From Streptomyces sp. LHD-70 (GTDB lineage Bacteria; Actinomycetota; Actinomycetes; Streptomycetales; Streptomycetaceae), in NCBI RefSeq assembly GCF_031157275.1, contig NZ_JAVIFW010000016.1:142735-206734 (forward strand): DNA of 64,000 bases, read 5' to 3'. Below are positions 24,750 through 34,234 of the stretch, one piece after another. The stretch's first letter is position 1; each line of letters begins with the position of its first letter. A program made the position numbers and the translations under genes. The notes below the pieces were generated by a model that saw only the letters and a program-made list of their open reading frames with translations, was not told where the DNA came from and made no database searches.

Positions 24750-25613
24750 TCAGGCGCCCTTGCGCCCCAGGTGCACGGTCTGCGCGGCAAGGAGGAACAC
24801 ATCGGGCCGGTGGTCCAGGCCCGCCACGTCGTCCGGGTCGAGGAGCCGGTCGAGGGTGGCGGCGTCGTCCGCGTCGAGCCCCTCGCGCAGGCCGCCGCTC
24901 AGCCGCCCGAAGAGGTCGGCGACGTGTGCGCGGACGGTGGGGGACGCGGGGGCGGGCAGATCGAGCAGATGCGTGCGCGTCTCCACGTGGGTGAGTCCGG
25001 CGGCGGTGAGCAGGGCGCCCCAGTCCTCGACCTCGTCCTTGACGTCGGGCAGCGCGGCGCGCATCTCGTTGAACCGGTCCTCCTGGGCCACGTCGAGTCG
25101 GGCCTGCAGCCCGGGCCTGCCGATGCCGATGTCCCGGGGCAGACAGCGCGCCGGAAGCCCGCCTTCCAGGAGGACGAGGGTGCCGCCGGGCGCGAGCCGG
25201 CGGGCGAACTCGGCGAGCGCGGCGCGCTGGTCGCCGAGGTGGTGCAGGGCGAGGCCGAGCCAGATCACGTCCGCCTCGCCGACGTCCGCGAGGCCGTCCG
25301 GCAGGTCGGCGAGGTGTGTCCGCACCCGGTCGGCGACCCCGGTGCGCTCGGCGCGCCGCGCGGTCAGGTCGAGCAGGGCCTGCGTGCCGTCGACGGCGAC
25401 GACCTCGGCGTCCGGGAAGGACTCGGCGAGCGCGCAGGCGATGACGCCGGGGCCGCAGCCCGCGTCGAGGATCCGGCGCGGTTGGGGCTGTGCGGTGCGC
25501 AGCTGCTCGATGATCTGCGCGGTCATCGGCGCGTACGCCTCGGCCCGCCGCGTCAGGCTCGCGCTCAGCCGTTCCCAGTCGACGTCGCCGTGGCCGTGTT
25601 GGTGGTTGCCCAT
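24750..25613 (-). CDS. Class I SAM-dependent methyltransferase with His-rich N-terminus
   Basis: 287 residues. SAM motif I ILDAGCGPGVIACALAE, acidic motif VVAVDG, and LALHHLGDQRAAL after motif II. The N-terminus MGNHQHGHGD is unusually His-rich. ATG 25613 is preferred over ATG 25628 because AGGGG lies 9 bases before it. The C-terminal region is longer than in minimal methyltransferases (EDRFNEMRAALPDVKDEVEDWG), as in some small-molecule O/N-methyltransferases. The substrate is unknown. Confidence 0.85.
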   Translation of the reverse strand: MGNHQHGHGDVDWERLSASLTRRAEAYAPMTAQIIEQLRTAQPQPRRILDAGCGPGVIACALAESFPDAEVVAVDGTQALLDLTARRAERTGVADRVRTHLADLPDGLADVGEADVIWLGLALHHLGDQRAALAEFARRLAPGGTLVLLEGGLPARCLPRDIGIGRPGLQARLDVAQEDRFNEMRAALPDVKDEVEDWGALLTAAGLTHVETRTHLLDLPAPASPTVRAHVADLFGRLSGGLREGLDADDAATLDRLLDPDDVAGLDHRPDVFLLAAQTVHLGRKGA

Positions 25614-25726
25614 GTGGTCGCCCCTCATGTCGTACGGGTACGGGGGCAGAGTGCGCGCACGTGGCCGGGGCGGGCAAACCTCGTTGCGGTTCCAGCAATC
25701 TTTCCCGGGGCGGGTAGGGGAAGAGC

Positions 25727-26035
25727 TCAGCCCTTGACCCCGTGCGCCGTGGCCACCCCCTCCACCCGCCCCGCCAGCCCGAAGTCCTTCTCCGTGACCG
25801 CGCCCCCCACACTGTGCGTATTCACCGACAGCTCGACGGAGTTGTAGCCGAGCGTCAGATCCGAGTGATGGTCCAGCTCGTCCTGCACCTGCGCGATGTG
25901 CACCACGAGCGCCGCCGCCGCGAAGTGCGAGCCGAGGCGGTACGAGCGGGTCAGCTTGTCGTCCCGGAACTCCCAGCCGGGCAGCTCCGCGAGCCGGTCG
26001 TCGATCTCCTGCTGCGACAGCGGTGCCAGTGCCAT
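25727..26035 (-). CDS. 4a-hydroxytetrahydrobiopterin dehydratase (pterin-4-alpha-carbinolamine dehydratase)
   Basis: 102 residues, full family length. The signature DHHSDLTLGYNSVELSVNTH carries the paired active-site histidines. It recycles the carbinolamine formed by pterin-dependent hydroxylases. No aromatic amino-acid hydroxylase gene is nearby in this window, so its partner is elsewhere or it has the broader role seen for orphan PCD proteins. The XRE regulator starts 87 bp away, divergently. Confidence 0.9.
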   Translation of the reverse strand: MALAPLSQQEIDDRLAELPGWEFRDDKLTRSYRLGSHFAAAALVVHIAQVQDELDHHSDLTLGYNSVELSVNTHSVGGAVTEKDFGLAGRVEGVATAHGVKG

Positions 26036-26122
26036 GGCGGTGCTCCTCACGGGGGTACGAGTCGGGGTACTCGCCGTCAGCCTGCCACAGCCCGACCGCC
26101 CGGGATCGGTTACGGTCCTGTC

Positions 26123-26944
26123 ATGACCAGCGCTCACCGAAGGCCAACTGCCGTACGGGACAAGGGAGTCGGGCCCCTGCTTCGCGGCTGGCGGGAGCAG
26201 CGCCGCATGAGCCAACTGGAGCTGGCGCTGCGCGCGGACTCCTCGGCCCGGCACATCAGCTTCGTGGAGACCGGCCGGTCCCGGCCCAGCGAGGAGTTCC
26301 TGCTGCGCCTCGCCGAGCATCTGGACGTCCCCGTACGGGAGCGGAACGCGCTGCTCCTGGCCGCCGGATACGCGCCGCGCTTCCCGGAGACCCCGCTGGA
26401 CGACCCGTCCCTCGACGCCCTGCGCGCCAGTCTCGACCAACTGCTGCAGGCGTACGAGCCGTACCCGGCGCTCGTCGTGGACGCCACGTACGAGGTGGTC
26501 GCGGCGAACCGGGGCATGGCGATCCTCCTCGACGGGGTACCGGAGCGCCTGCTCACGCCGCCGCTCAACGCCATGCGCCTGACCCTGCACCCGGAGGGCC
26601 TCGCCCCGAGGATCCGCAACCTCGGCGAGTGGCGCGGGCATCTGCTGCACCAGATGGAGCGCCAGATCGCCCTGCGCCGCTCGGACGCGCTGCGCGAGCT
26701 GTACGAGGAGGTCGCGGCCTACCCGGTCGCGGATCCGGGCGAGCAGCCGGATCCGGAGGCGCCGCCGCTGCCGTACGTCGCGCTGCCGCTGCGCCTGGAG
26801 CACCAGGGCCGGCTGCTCTCGTTCGTGTCGTCGATCGCGACGTTCAACACGCCGATGGATGTGACGGTCGCCGAGCTGGCCGTGGAGGCGCTGCTCCCGG
26901 CCGACCCGGCGACGGTGAAGCACCTGCGGGAGCTCATGCCCTGA
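26123..26944 (+). CDS. XRE-family regulator with MmyB-like ligand-binding domain
   Basis: 273 residues. The N-terminal Cro/C1 helix-turn-helix (LLRGWREQRRMSQLELALRA, then SARHISFVETGRSRPS) is followed by the MmyB-like PAS-type domain (LLQAYEPYPALVVDATYEVV, YPVADPG). No SD is seen, and TACGGT lies 6-7 bases before the ATG, so it may be a leaderless message. It is divergent from the pterin dehydratase gene and overlaps the convergent membrane-protein gene by 11 bp at the 3' end. Confidence 0.9.
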   Translation: MTSAHRRPTAVRDKGVGPLLRGWREQRRMSQLELALRADSSARHISFVETGRSRPSEEFLLRLAEHLDVPVRERNALLLAAGYAPRFPETPLDDPSLDALRASLDQLLQAYEPYPALVVDATYEVVAANRGMAILLDGVPERLLTPPLNAMRLTLHPEGLAPRIRNLGEWRGHLLHQMERQIALRRSDALRELYEEVAAYPVADPGEQPDPEAPPLPYVALPLRLEHQGRLLSFVSSIATFNTPMDVTVAELAVEALLPADPATVKHLRELMP

Positions 26945-27335
26945 CGACGGCCCCGGCCCGCACGCCCCGCTGGGCGACGTACTGCGCGACGGCGAACGCG
27001 GCGACGACGAGCGCCTGCACCGTGATGTACACGGCGCCCGCCGCGCTCGGCTCCAGCCACGCGGCGAGCGCGACGAGGCTGAGCGCGGCCCAGACGGCGT
27101 TGATGTCGACGACCGCGTTCACGGCGAGTACCGGCGGCCGCGACCTGGAGGCGAGCAGCCCGACGCCGCCCGCGTAGAGCACGAGCCCCAGGCCGAGGGC
27201 GAGCAGCAGCCCGGGGTCGACGCCGAGGAGCCGGCCGAGCGGCCCGGAGGCGGCGGTGTAGGCGAGGCCGTTGGCGCCGGTGCCCACGGCGTCGAGGGCG
27301 AGCAGACGGCGCAGGGTGAGCGAAGAAGTCGACAT
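26934..27335 (-). CDS. Small integral membrane protein, about four TM helices
   Basis: 133 residues with four hydrophobic segments (about residues 7-30, 40-62, 68-90, 95-120). It has AGED-type small helices but no motif I recognise. The ATG at 27335 has AGAGGACC just upstream. Its 3' end overlaps the xre gene by 11 bp, tail to tail. Similar short four-helix proteins sit beside XRE/MmyB regulators in actinomycetes, so it may be that regulator's target; this is inference. Confidence 0.75.
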   Translation of the reverse strand: MSTSSLTLRRLLALDAVGTGANGLAYTAASGPLGRLLGVDPGLLLALGLGLVLYAGGVGLLASRSRPPVLAVNAVVDINAVWAALSLVALAAWLEPSAAGAVYITVQALVVAAFAVAQYVAQRGVRAGAVVRA

Positions 27336-27637
27336 GATCGGTCCTCTCGGTGAGCGGTCATGGGTGGTCATGGCCGTCATGGGCGGTCGTGGGCGGTCAT
27401 GGGTGGCGCCCGCGTCTGGTGCGCGAGTCCCGGACACCGGGGCGGAGTGCGCCGCCCCGGGGTCCGGTACGACGACTGTGCCGGGCGAGGGCGGGGGCGT
27501 CGATTACGTCCCAGGTAAGGGCCCCGAGCCCCGGGCCGCGCACGGGCCGCCCCGGACGGCCCCCGCAAAGATGTAGCGGCCCCTTATCGCGCTTACGTTC
27601 GCCGGAGGCGATGGCCCACGTCCGAGGGAGCTCTGCG
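27336..27637. other. Intergenic region upstream of narG
   Basis: 302 bp without a gene. The left part holds short GGTCATGGGTGG-like direct repeats (27355-27405). The right part holds a DevR/OsdR-like dyad (27519-27532) and the narG ribosome-binding site GAGGGAG (27624-27630). Confidence 0.6.
27519..27532. promoter_or_regulatory. DevR/OsdR-box-like dyad upstream of narG
   Basis: GGGCCCCGAGCCCC fits the pattern GGGNC-N4-GNCCC expected for dormancy-regulator (DevR/DosR-type) sites, 119 bp before the narG start. Such matches arise by chance in GC-rich DNA, so confidence is low; the location before a respiratory nitrate reductase operon makes it worth noting. Confidence 0.25.
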
Positions 27638-30600
27638 GTGACCGACCAAGTGACGGAACCGGGCGCCGCGCTGCTGCGCGCCGGGAAGTTCTTCCGGCGC
27701 GGCAAGGCGGCGCCCGACCTGCACAGCATCGAGCTGTCGGGCGGGCGGCAGGCCGACGCGTTCTACCGGGACCGGTGGAGCCACGACAAGGTGGTGAACT
27801 CCACGCACGGCGTGAACTGCACGGGTTCCTGCCGTTGGAAGGTGTACGTCAAGGACGGCATCATCACGTGGGAGACCCAGCAGACGGACTATCCGTCGGT
27901 CGGCCCGGACCGCCCCGAGTACGAGCCGCGCGGCTGCCCGCGCGGCGCCGCGTTCTCCTGGTACACGTACTCGCCGACGCGCGTGCGCTACCCGTACATC
28001 CGTGGCGTGCTGCTCGATCTGTACCGCGAGGCGAAGCAGCGGTGGAAGGACCCGGTGCTCGCCTGGGCGGACATCCAGGACGACCCGGAGCGGCGGCGTA
28101 CGTACCAAGTGGCGCGCGGCAAGGGCGGGTTGGTGCGGGCGACGTGGGACGAGGCGCTTGAGATCGTCGCGGCGGCACACGTCCACACGATCAAGAAATA
28201 CGGCCCCGACCGGATCGCCGGGTTCTCGCCGATTCCGGCGATGTCGATGGTGTCGCACGCGGCGGGCGCCCGTTTCCACTCGCTGATCGGCGCGCCGATG
28301 CTGTCGTTCTACGACTGGTACGCGGACCTCCCCGTGGCCTCGCCGCAGGTGTTCGGCGACCAGACCGACGTACCGGAGTCCGGGGACTGGTGGGACGCCG
28401 CCTATCTGATGATGTGGGGCTCGAACGTCCCGGTGACACGGACGCCGGACGCGCACTGGATGGCCGAGGCGCGCTACCGCGGCCAGAAAGTCGTGGTCGT
28501 CGCGCCGGACTACGCGGACAACGCGAAGTTCGCCGACGAGTGGCTGCACCCGCACCCCGGCACGGACGGCGCCCTGGCGATCGCGATGGGACACGTGATC
28601 CTCAAGGAGTTCTTCGTCGACCGGAAGACGGAGTTCTTCGACGACTACGTCCGCAAGTTCACGGACCTGCCGTTCCTGGTGACGCTCAAGGAGAAGGACG
28701 GCTCCTACGTCCCGGACAAGTTCCTGCGCTCCTCGGACCTGGGCGACGACGGCGAGGGCGGCGAGTGGAAGACCGTCGTCCTGGACGCGAACACCGGTCA
28801 ACCGGCAGTCCCCAACGGCTCGTTGGGCTTCCGCTGGACCGAGTCCGGCACGGGCAAGTGGAATCTGCAGCTGGGCTCGATCTCGCCGCAACTCTCCCTG
28901 CACGGGCAGGACTTCGCGACCGGCGTCGAGGTGCTGCTGCCGCGCTTCGACACGGACGGCGGCGCGCACGGCCAGGGGCGCGGCGAGGTGCTCGGCCGTG
29001 GCGTTCCGGCGACCCGGCTCGGCGGCCAGGAAGGACCGCTGGTCACGACGGTCTTCGACCTGCTGCTCGCCCAGTACGGGGTGGGCCGCGAGGGACTGCC
29101 CGGCGCGTGGCCCGAGTCGTACGAGGACGCCTCGCAGCCCGGCACGCCCGGCTGGCAGGAGGCGCACACCTCGGTGCCGGCGGCGAAGGCCGTGAAGATC
29201 GCCCGGGAGTTCGCGCGGACCGCGGAGCAGTCGCGCGGGCGCTGCATGATCCTGATGGGCGCGGGCACCAACCACTGGTTCCACTCCGAGACGATCTACC
29301 GCGGCTTCCTCGCGCTGCTCACCCTGACCGGCTGCCAGGGCCGCAACGGCGGCGGCTGGGCGCACTACGTCGGGCAGGAGAAGTGCCGTCCGGTCACGGG
29401 CTGGGCGACGCTCGCGGGCGCGGGCGACTGGTCGCGGCCGCCGCGCCAGATGATCGGCGCCGCGTACTGGTTCCTCAACACCGACCAGTGGCGCTACGAC
29501 CGCTTCGCCGCCGACGTGCTCGCGTCCCCCCTCGGCGAGGGCCGCTTCGACGGCATGACGGGCGCGGACTGCCTGGCCCAGTCGGCCCGGCTCGGCTGGA
29601 TGCCGTCGTACCCCACGTTCGACCGCAACTCCCTCGACCTCGGCGAGCAGGGCGTCGACGGCACGCTGGCCCAACTCAAGGACGGCTCGCTGAAGTTCGC
29701 CTGCGAGGACCCGGACGCGCCGGAGAACTGGCCGCGCGTACTGACCCTGTGGCGGGCCAATCTGCTCGGCTCGTCCGCGAAGGGCGCCGAGTACTTCACC
29801 AAGCATCTGCTTGGCACCCAGTCCTCGCTGCGCGCCGAGGAGGCCGCGCCCGAGGAGCGCCCGCGCGATGTGACGTGGCACGAGGAGGCCCCGGAGGGAA
29901 AGCTCGACCTGCTGCTCTCCCTGGACTTCCGGCAGACCTCGTCCACGCTCCTGAGCGATGTCGTCCTGCCCGCCGCCACCTGGTACGAGAAGCACGACCT
30001 GTCGTCCACGGACATGCACCCGTACGTGCACTCCTTCACCCCGGCCGTCGACCCGCCCTGGCAGGCGCGTACCGACTTCGACACGTTCCTCGGACTCGCC
30101 CGGAAACTCAGCGAGTTGGCGGCCCCGCACCTCGGTGTCCGCAAGGACCTGGTGGCCACCGCCCTTCAGCACGACACCCCGGGCGAGACGGCCCAACCGG
30201 GCGGTGTCGTACGGGACTGGAAACGCGGCGACTGCGAGCCGGTGCCGGGGAAGACCATGCCGAACCTGACCGTCGTGGAGCGGGACTACACGGCGATCGG
30301 CGACAAGTTCGCCGCGCTCGGGCCGCTGGTCGAGGAGCTGGGCCTGCCCGCGAAGGGCATCGCGCTCCGCCCCGACCAGGAGGTGGAGGACCTGGGCGAG
30401 CGCAACGGGCGGGTGCGCGGCGGGCCCGCCGACGGGCGGCCGCTCCTGGACACCGCGGTGAAGGCCTGCAACACCATCCTCGCCCTTTCCGGCACCACCA
30501 ACGGCCGCCTCGCCACCCAGGGGTTCCACACCCTGGAGAAGCGCACGGGCCAGGAGATGGCCCACCTGGCGGCGGAGGCGGAGGGCAAGCGCATCACGTA

Positions 30601-31315
30601 CGCGGACACGCAGGCCGCGCCCGTACCGGTGATCACGTCGCCGGAGTGGTCGGGCAGCGAGTCGGGCGGGCGCCGCTACACCGCGTTCACCCTCAACACC
30701 GAGCACCTGAAGCCCTGGCACACGCTGACCGGGCGGCAGCACTTCTTCCTGGACCACGACTGGATGCACGAGCTCGGCGAGTCGCTGCCCGTGTACCGGC
30801 CGCCGCTCGACATGAACCGCCTCTTCGGGGAACCGGAGTTGGGGCCCGACGGGCAGAAGCAGGTCACCGTCCGCTATCTCACCCCGCACAACAAATGGTC
30901 GATCCACTCCGAGTACCAGGACAACCTGTTCATGCTGTCGCTGTCCCGGGGCGGGCAGTGCATCTGGATGTCCCCGCAGGACGCCGCCGCGATCGGGGTG
31001 GCGGACAACGACTGGATCGAGGCGGTCAACCGCAACGGCGTGGTCGTGGCCCGCGCGATCGTCTCGCACCGCATGCCCGAGGGCACGGTCTACATGCACC
31101 ACGCCCAGGAGCGCACGGTGAACGTCCCGAGGGCGGAGACCACCGGCAAACGCGGCGGCATCCACAACTCCCTGACCCGCGTCCTGATGAAGCCGAGCCA
31201 CCTCATCGGCGGATACGCCCAACTCTCCTGGGCCTTCAACTACTTGGGCCCGACGGGCAACCAGCGCGACGAGGTCACCGTCATCCGCCGCCGCAACCAG
31301 GAGGTCCAGTACTGA
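27638..31315 (+). CDS. narG: Respiratory nitrate reductase alpha subunit NarG
   Basis: 1225 residues, full length. The N-terminal [4Fe-4S] ligands are in HGVNCTGSCRWKV (His-x3-Cys-x3-Cys), the Mo-bis-MGD domain includes YDWYADLPVASPQVFGDQTD with the conserved region around the Mo-Asp, and GRNGGGWAHYVGQEK and HLIGGYAQLSW are NarG-specific. I prefer GTG 27638 (VTDQVTEPG) because GAGGGAG lies 7 bases upstream; ATG 27611 is an in-frame alternative. It reduces nitrate to nitrite at the cytoplasmic face. First gene of narGHJI. Confidence 0.96.
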   Translation: MTDQVTEPGAALLRAGKFFRRGKAAPDLHSIELSGGRQADAFYRDRWSHDKVVNSTHGVNCTGSCRWKVYVKDGIITWETQQTDYPSVGPDRPEYEPRGCPRGAAFSWYTYSPTRVRYPYIRGVLLDLYREAKQRWKDPVLAWADIQDDPERRRTYQVARGKGGLVRATWDEALEIVAAAHVHTIKKYGPDRIAGFSPIPAMSMVSHAAGARFHSLIGAPMLSFYDWYADLPVASPQVFGDQTDVPESGDWWDAAYLMMWGSNVPVTRTPDAHWMAEARYRGQKVVVVAPDYADNAKFADEWLHPHPGTDGALAIAMGHVILKEFFVDRKTEFFDDYVRKFTDLPFLVTLKEKDGSYVPDKFLRSSDLGDDGEGGEWKTVVLDANTGQPAVPNGSLGFRWTESGTGKWNLQLGSISPQLSLHGQDFATGVEVLLPRFDTDGGAHGQGRGEVLGRGVPATRLGGQEGPLVTTVFDLLLAQYGVGREGLPGAWPESYEDASQPGTPGWQEAHTSVPAAKAVKIAREFARTAEQSRGRCMILMGAGTNHWFHSETIYRGFLALLTLTGCQGRNGGGWAHYVGQEKCRPVTGWATLAGAGDWSRPPRQMIGAAYWFLNTDQWRYDRFAADVLASPLGEGRFDGMTGADCLAQSARLGWMPSYPTFDRNSLDLGEQGVDGTLAQLKDGSLKFACEDPDAPENWPRVLTLWRANLLGSSAKGAEYFTKHLLGTQSSLRAEEAAPEERPRDVTWHEEAPEGKLDLLLSLDFRQTSSTLLSDVVLPAATWYEKHDLSSTDMHPYVHSFTPAVDPPWQARTDFDTFLGLARKLSELAAPHLGVRKDLVATALQHDTPGETAQPGGVVRDWKRGDCEPVPGKTMPNLTVVERDYTAIGDKFAALGPLVEELGLPAKGIALRPDQEVEDLGERNGRVRGGPADGRPLLDTAVKACNTILALSGTTNGRLATQGFHTLEKRTGQEMAHLAAEAEGKRITYADTQAAPVPVITSPEWSGSESGGRRYTAFTLNTEHLKPWHTLTGRQHFFLDHDWMHELGESLPVYRPPLDMNRLFGEPELGPDGQKQVTVRYLTPHNKWSIHSEYQDNLFMLSLSRGGQCIWMSPQDAAAIGVADNDWIEAVNRNGVVVARAIVSHRMPEGTVYMHHAQERTVNVPRAETTGKRGGIHNSLTRVLMKPSHLIGGYAQLSWAFNYLGPTGNQRDEVTVIRRRNQEVQY

Positions 31316-32925
31316 TGCGCCCGATGGCCCAGATCGCGATGGTCATGAACCTCGACAAGTGCATCGGCTGCCACACCTGCTCGGTCACCTGCAAGCAGGC
31401 GTGGACCAACCGCAACGGCATGGAGTACGTCTGGTTCAACAACGTCGAGACCCGCCCGGGCCAGGGCTATCCGCGCCGGTACGAGGACCAGGAGAAGTGG
31501 CGCGGCGGCTGGGAACTCAACAAGCGCGGCGCCCTGAAGCTGAAGAACGGCGGCCGCATCAAGTCGCTCCTCGGCATCTTCTCCAACCCGAAGCTGCCGG
31601 AGATCAAGGACTACTACGAGCCCTGGACGTACGACTACAAGAACCTCACCGACGCCCCGCTCGGCGACGACTACCCGGTGGCGGAGCCGCGCTCGCTGAT
31701 CGACGGCAAGCCGATGAAGGTCGAGTGGTCCTCGAACTGGGACGACAACCTGGGCGGCGTCACCGAGCACGGCTACCTGGACCCGATGGTGGCGAAGGTG
31801 CGCCAACAGGCCGCGGAAAAGGTGAAGTTCGCGTTCGAACAGACCTTCATGTTCTATCTGCCGCGGATCTGCGAGCACTGCCTCAACCCGTCCTGCGTCT
31901 CGTCCTGCCCGTCCGGCGCGATGTACAAGCGGGCGGAGGACGGCATCGTCCTCGTCGACCAGGACGGCTGCCGGGGCTGGCGCAAGTGCGTGACGGGCTG
32001 CCCGTACAAGAAGGTGTACTTCAACCACGCCACCGGCAAGGCCGAGAAGTGCACGCTCTGCTACCCGCGCCTGGAGGTGGGCCTGCCCACCGTCTGCTCC
32101 GAGACCTGCGTGGGCCGGCTGCGCTACCTCGGGGTGATCCTGTACGACGCCGACAAGGTGACCGAGGCCGCCTCCACCAAGGACGAACAGGCCCTGTACC
32201 AGGCCCAGTTGGGGGTGTTCCTCGACCCGGAGGACGCCGAGGTGCGGCAGGCGGCCGAGCGGGCCGGGATCCCGTACGACTGGGTGGAGGCGGCGCGGCG
32301 CTCCCCCGTGCACGCGCTGATCAGCAGGTACAAGGTGGCGCTCCCGCTGCACCCGGAGTACCGCACCATGCCGATGGTCTGGTACATTCCGCCGCTCTCC
32401 CCGGTGGTGGACGCGCTCACCGAGACCGGGCACGACGGGGAGGACGCGGACAACCTGTTCGGCGCGATCGACACGCTGCGCATCCCCCTCGAATACCTCG
32501 CGGAGATCTTCACGGCGGGTGACGTGGAGCCGGTCCGCGCGTCCCTGAACAAGCTGGCGGCGATGCGCTCCCACATGCGGGCCGTCAACCTGGGCGAGCG
32601 GCCGGGCCGGGAGATCGCCGAGTCCGTCGGCATGGACGGTCCCGAGATCGAGGAGATGTACCGGCTCCTCGCCATCGCCAAGTACGAGGACCGCTACGTC
32701 ATCCCCACCGCGGCCGTCGGCGACGCCCGGCGCCTGGAGGAGTCGGCGGTACCGGAAGCCTGCTCGCTCGACCACGCGGACGGCCCCGGCATGGGCGGCG
32801 ACGGCCCCTTCGGCCAGGACTCCGGCCAGAAGCAACTCCCCCTCGTGACCATCGAGAACTTCCACGCCGCCCGCAAACGCCAGACCTCCGACGACGAGCC
32901 CGAAGACGTACGGGAGCAGCAGTGA
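31315..32925 (+). CDS. narH: Respiratory nitrate reductase beta subunit NarH
   Basis: 536 residues with four Fe-S cluster motifs: CIGCHTCSVTCK, CEHCLNPSCVSSCPSG, CRGWRKCVTGCPYKK (Trp in place of the second Cys, as expected for the [3Fe-4S] cluster) and CTLCYPR. It wires electrons from NarI haem to NarG. The start overlaps the narG stop by one base (TGATG); an internal ATG at 31324 is possible. Confidence 0.96.
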   Translation: MRPMAQIAMVMNLDKCIGCHTCSVTCKQAWTNRNGMEYVWFNNVETRPGQGYPRRYEDQEKWRGGWELNKRGALKLKNGGRIKSLLGIFSNPKLPEIKDYYEPWTYDYKNLTDAPLGDDYPVAEPRSLIDGKPMKVEWSSNWDDNLGGVTEHGYLDPMVAKVRQQAAEKVKFAFEQTFMFYLPRICEHCLNPSCVSSCPSGAMYKRAEDGIVLVDQDGCRGWRKCVTGCPYKKVYFNHATGKAEKCTLCYPRLEVGLPTVCSETCVGRLRYLGVILYDADKVTEAASTKDEQALYQAQLGVFLDPEDAEVRQAAERAGIPYDWVEAARRSPVHALISRYKVALPLHPEYRTMPMVWYIPPLSPVVDALTETGHDGEDADNLFGAIDTLRIPLEYLAEIFTAGDVEPVRASLNKLAAMRSHMRAVNLGERPGREIAESVGMDGPEIEEMYRLLAIAKYEDRYVIPTAAVGDARRLEESAVPEACSLDHADGPGMGGDGPFGQDSGQKQLPLVTIENFHAARKRQTSDDEPEDVREQQ

Positions 32926-33506
32926 GCCAGGTCCGCCCCGAGCACGCCCTGATCCACCAGGCGGCGGCGCTCTGCCTCGCCTACCCCGACGACGCGTTCC
33001 ACGAGCGGCTGCCGCTCCTGCGCGCCGCGGCCCCGCCCGCCCTCGACCCGTTCCTCACCTACGCGGAGTCCACCGGGCGCCGCGAACTCGCCGCGCACTA
33101 CGTCCAGGTCTTCGACTTCAAGAACCGGCACTCCCTGTACCTGAGTTGGTGGCGGGACGGGGACACGCGCCGGCGCGGTATGACGCTGGTCGGCTTCAAG
33201 GAGACGTACCGGGCGCACGGCCTGGACTTCACCGGCGAGGAGCTTCCCGACTTCCTCCCGGCGGTCCTGGAGTTCTCCGCGCAGGCGGGCCCGGTCCTCC
33301 TGGAGGAGCACCGGGCGGGCCTGGAGCTGCTGCGGCTCGCCCTGACCGACCACGGCACGCCGTACGCGACGGTCCTCGACGCCGTCTGCGGCACGCTGCC
33401 CGGCCCCTCCCCCAAGGACCGCGCGGAGGCACGGGCGCTCGCCCGCTCCGGCCCGCCACGCGAGGAGGTCGGCCTCGAACCGTTCACCCGTACCGGAGGG
33501 CTCTGA
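32922..33506 (+). CDS. narJ: Nitrate reductase molybdenum cofactor assembly chaperone NarJ
   Basis: 194 residues of the TorD/NarJ helical chaperone family, with ALIHQAAALCLAYPDDAF and the conserved HYVQVFDFKNRHSLYLSWW block near the middle. It holds NarGH in the cytoplasm until cofactor insertion and NarI docking. GTG start overlapping the narH stop (GTGA). Confidence 0.95.
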   Translation: MSQVRPEHALIHQAAALCLAYPDDAFHERLPLLRAAAPPALDPFLTYAESTGRRELAAHYVQVFDFKNRHSLYLSWWRDGDTRRRGMTLVGFKETYRAHGLDFTGEELPDFLPAVLEFSAQAGPVLLEEHRAGLELLRLALTDHGTPYATVLDAVCGTLPGPSPKDRAEARALARSGPPREEVGLEPFTRTGGL

Positions 33507-34231
33507 TGAAGACGTTGCTGTGGGGCGCCCTGCCGTACATCGCGGTCGTCCTGCTGGTCGCGGGCACGATCTGGCGGTTCCGCTACGACAAGTTCGGCTG
33601 GACCACCCGCTCGTCCCAGGTGTACGAGTCGAAGCTCCTGAACGTGGCCTCGCCGGTGTTCCACTACGGCATCCTGTTCGTGCTCGTCGGCCATCTGATG
33701 GGCCTGTTCGTGCCGGAGCGGTGGACGGACAACGTCGGCCTCAACGAGCACACGTACCACCTGATGTCGCTGTACGGCGGCACGGCGGCGGGCGTGCTCG
33801 CGGTGCTCGGCATCGCGCTGCTGCTTTACCGGCGCCGCACCAACGCCCCGGTGTTCAAGGCGACGACCGCCAACGACAAGGTGATGTACCTGGTCCTGCT
33901 CGCGGCGATCGTCCTCGGCATGTGGGCCAAGCTCGCCCACTCGTCGGTGAGCGAGGGCTACGACTACCGCCAGACCATCGCGCCGTGGGTCCGCAGCCTG
34001 TTCACGCTGCAGCCGGACATCGACCGGATGGTCGGGGTCCCGGTCCTGTACCAGATCCACGCGGTGGTCGGCATGCTCCTGATCGCCCTGGTCCCGTTCA
34101 CCCGCCTGATCCATATGTTCAGCGCACCGGTCCAGTACCTGTTCCGCCCGTACGTGGTGTACCGCTCGCGCGACGAGAAGCAGCTGGGGGCACGGCCGGA
34201 ACGGCGCGGCTGGGAGAAGAGCAAGCTGTAG
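33506..34231 (+). CDS. narI: Respiratory nitrate reductase gamma subunit NarI (cytochrome b)
   Basis: 241 residues with five TM helices. Candidate haem-ligand histidines are in VFHYGIL, VGHLMGLF, YQIHAVVGM and RLIHMFS. It oxidises menaquinol in the membrane. The start overlaps the narJ stop (TGATG), closing a fully coupled four-gene operon. Three bases separate it from the convergent dnaK-type gene. Confidence 0.95.
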   Translation: MKTLLWGALPYIAVVLLVAGTIWRFRYDKFGWTTRSSQVYESKLLNVASPVFHYGILFVLVGHLMGLFVPERWTDNVGLNEHTYHLMSLYGGTAAGVLAVLGIALLLYRRRTNAPVFKATTANDKVMYLVLLAAIVLGMWAKLAHSSVSEGYDYRQTIAPWVRSLFTLQPDIDRMVGVPVLYQIHAVVGMLLIALVPFTRLIHMFSAPVQYLFRPYVVYRSRDEKQLGARPERRGWEKSKL

Positions 34232-34234
34232 GAA

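Noticed and set aside
25694..25716. GGGGCGGGTAGGGGAAGAGCTC as another family A repeat copy
   Set aside because: Only the G-rich tail matches; no arm or module is present, so it may be a relic or chance similarity.
24750..26035. Methyltransferase and pterin dehydratase as one biosynthetic operon
   Set aside because: A 113-bp gap separates them, the families have no known pathway link, and no cluster genes surround them.
28390..32925. A 1511-codon plus-strand frame spanning narG and narH
   Set aside because: Its first part is an off-frame reading of narG (Arg/Pro-rich, no motifs); it merges with the true narH frame by chance. NarH starts at 31315.
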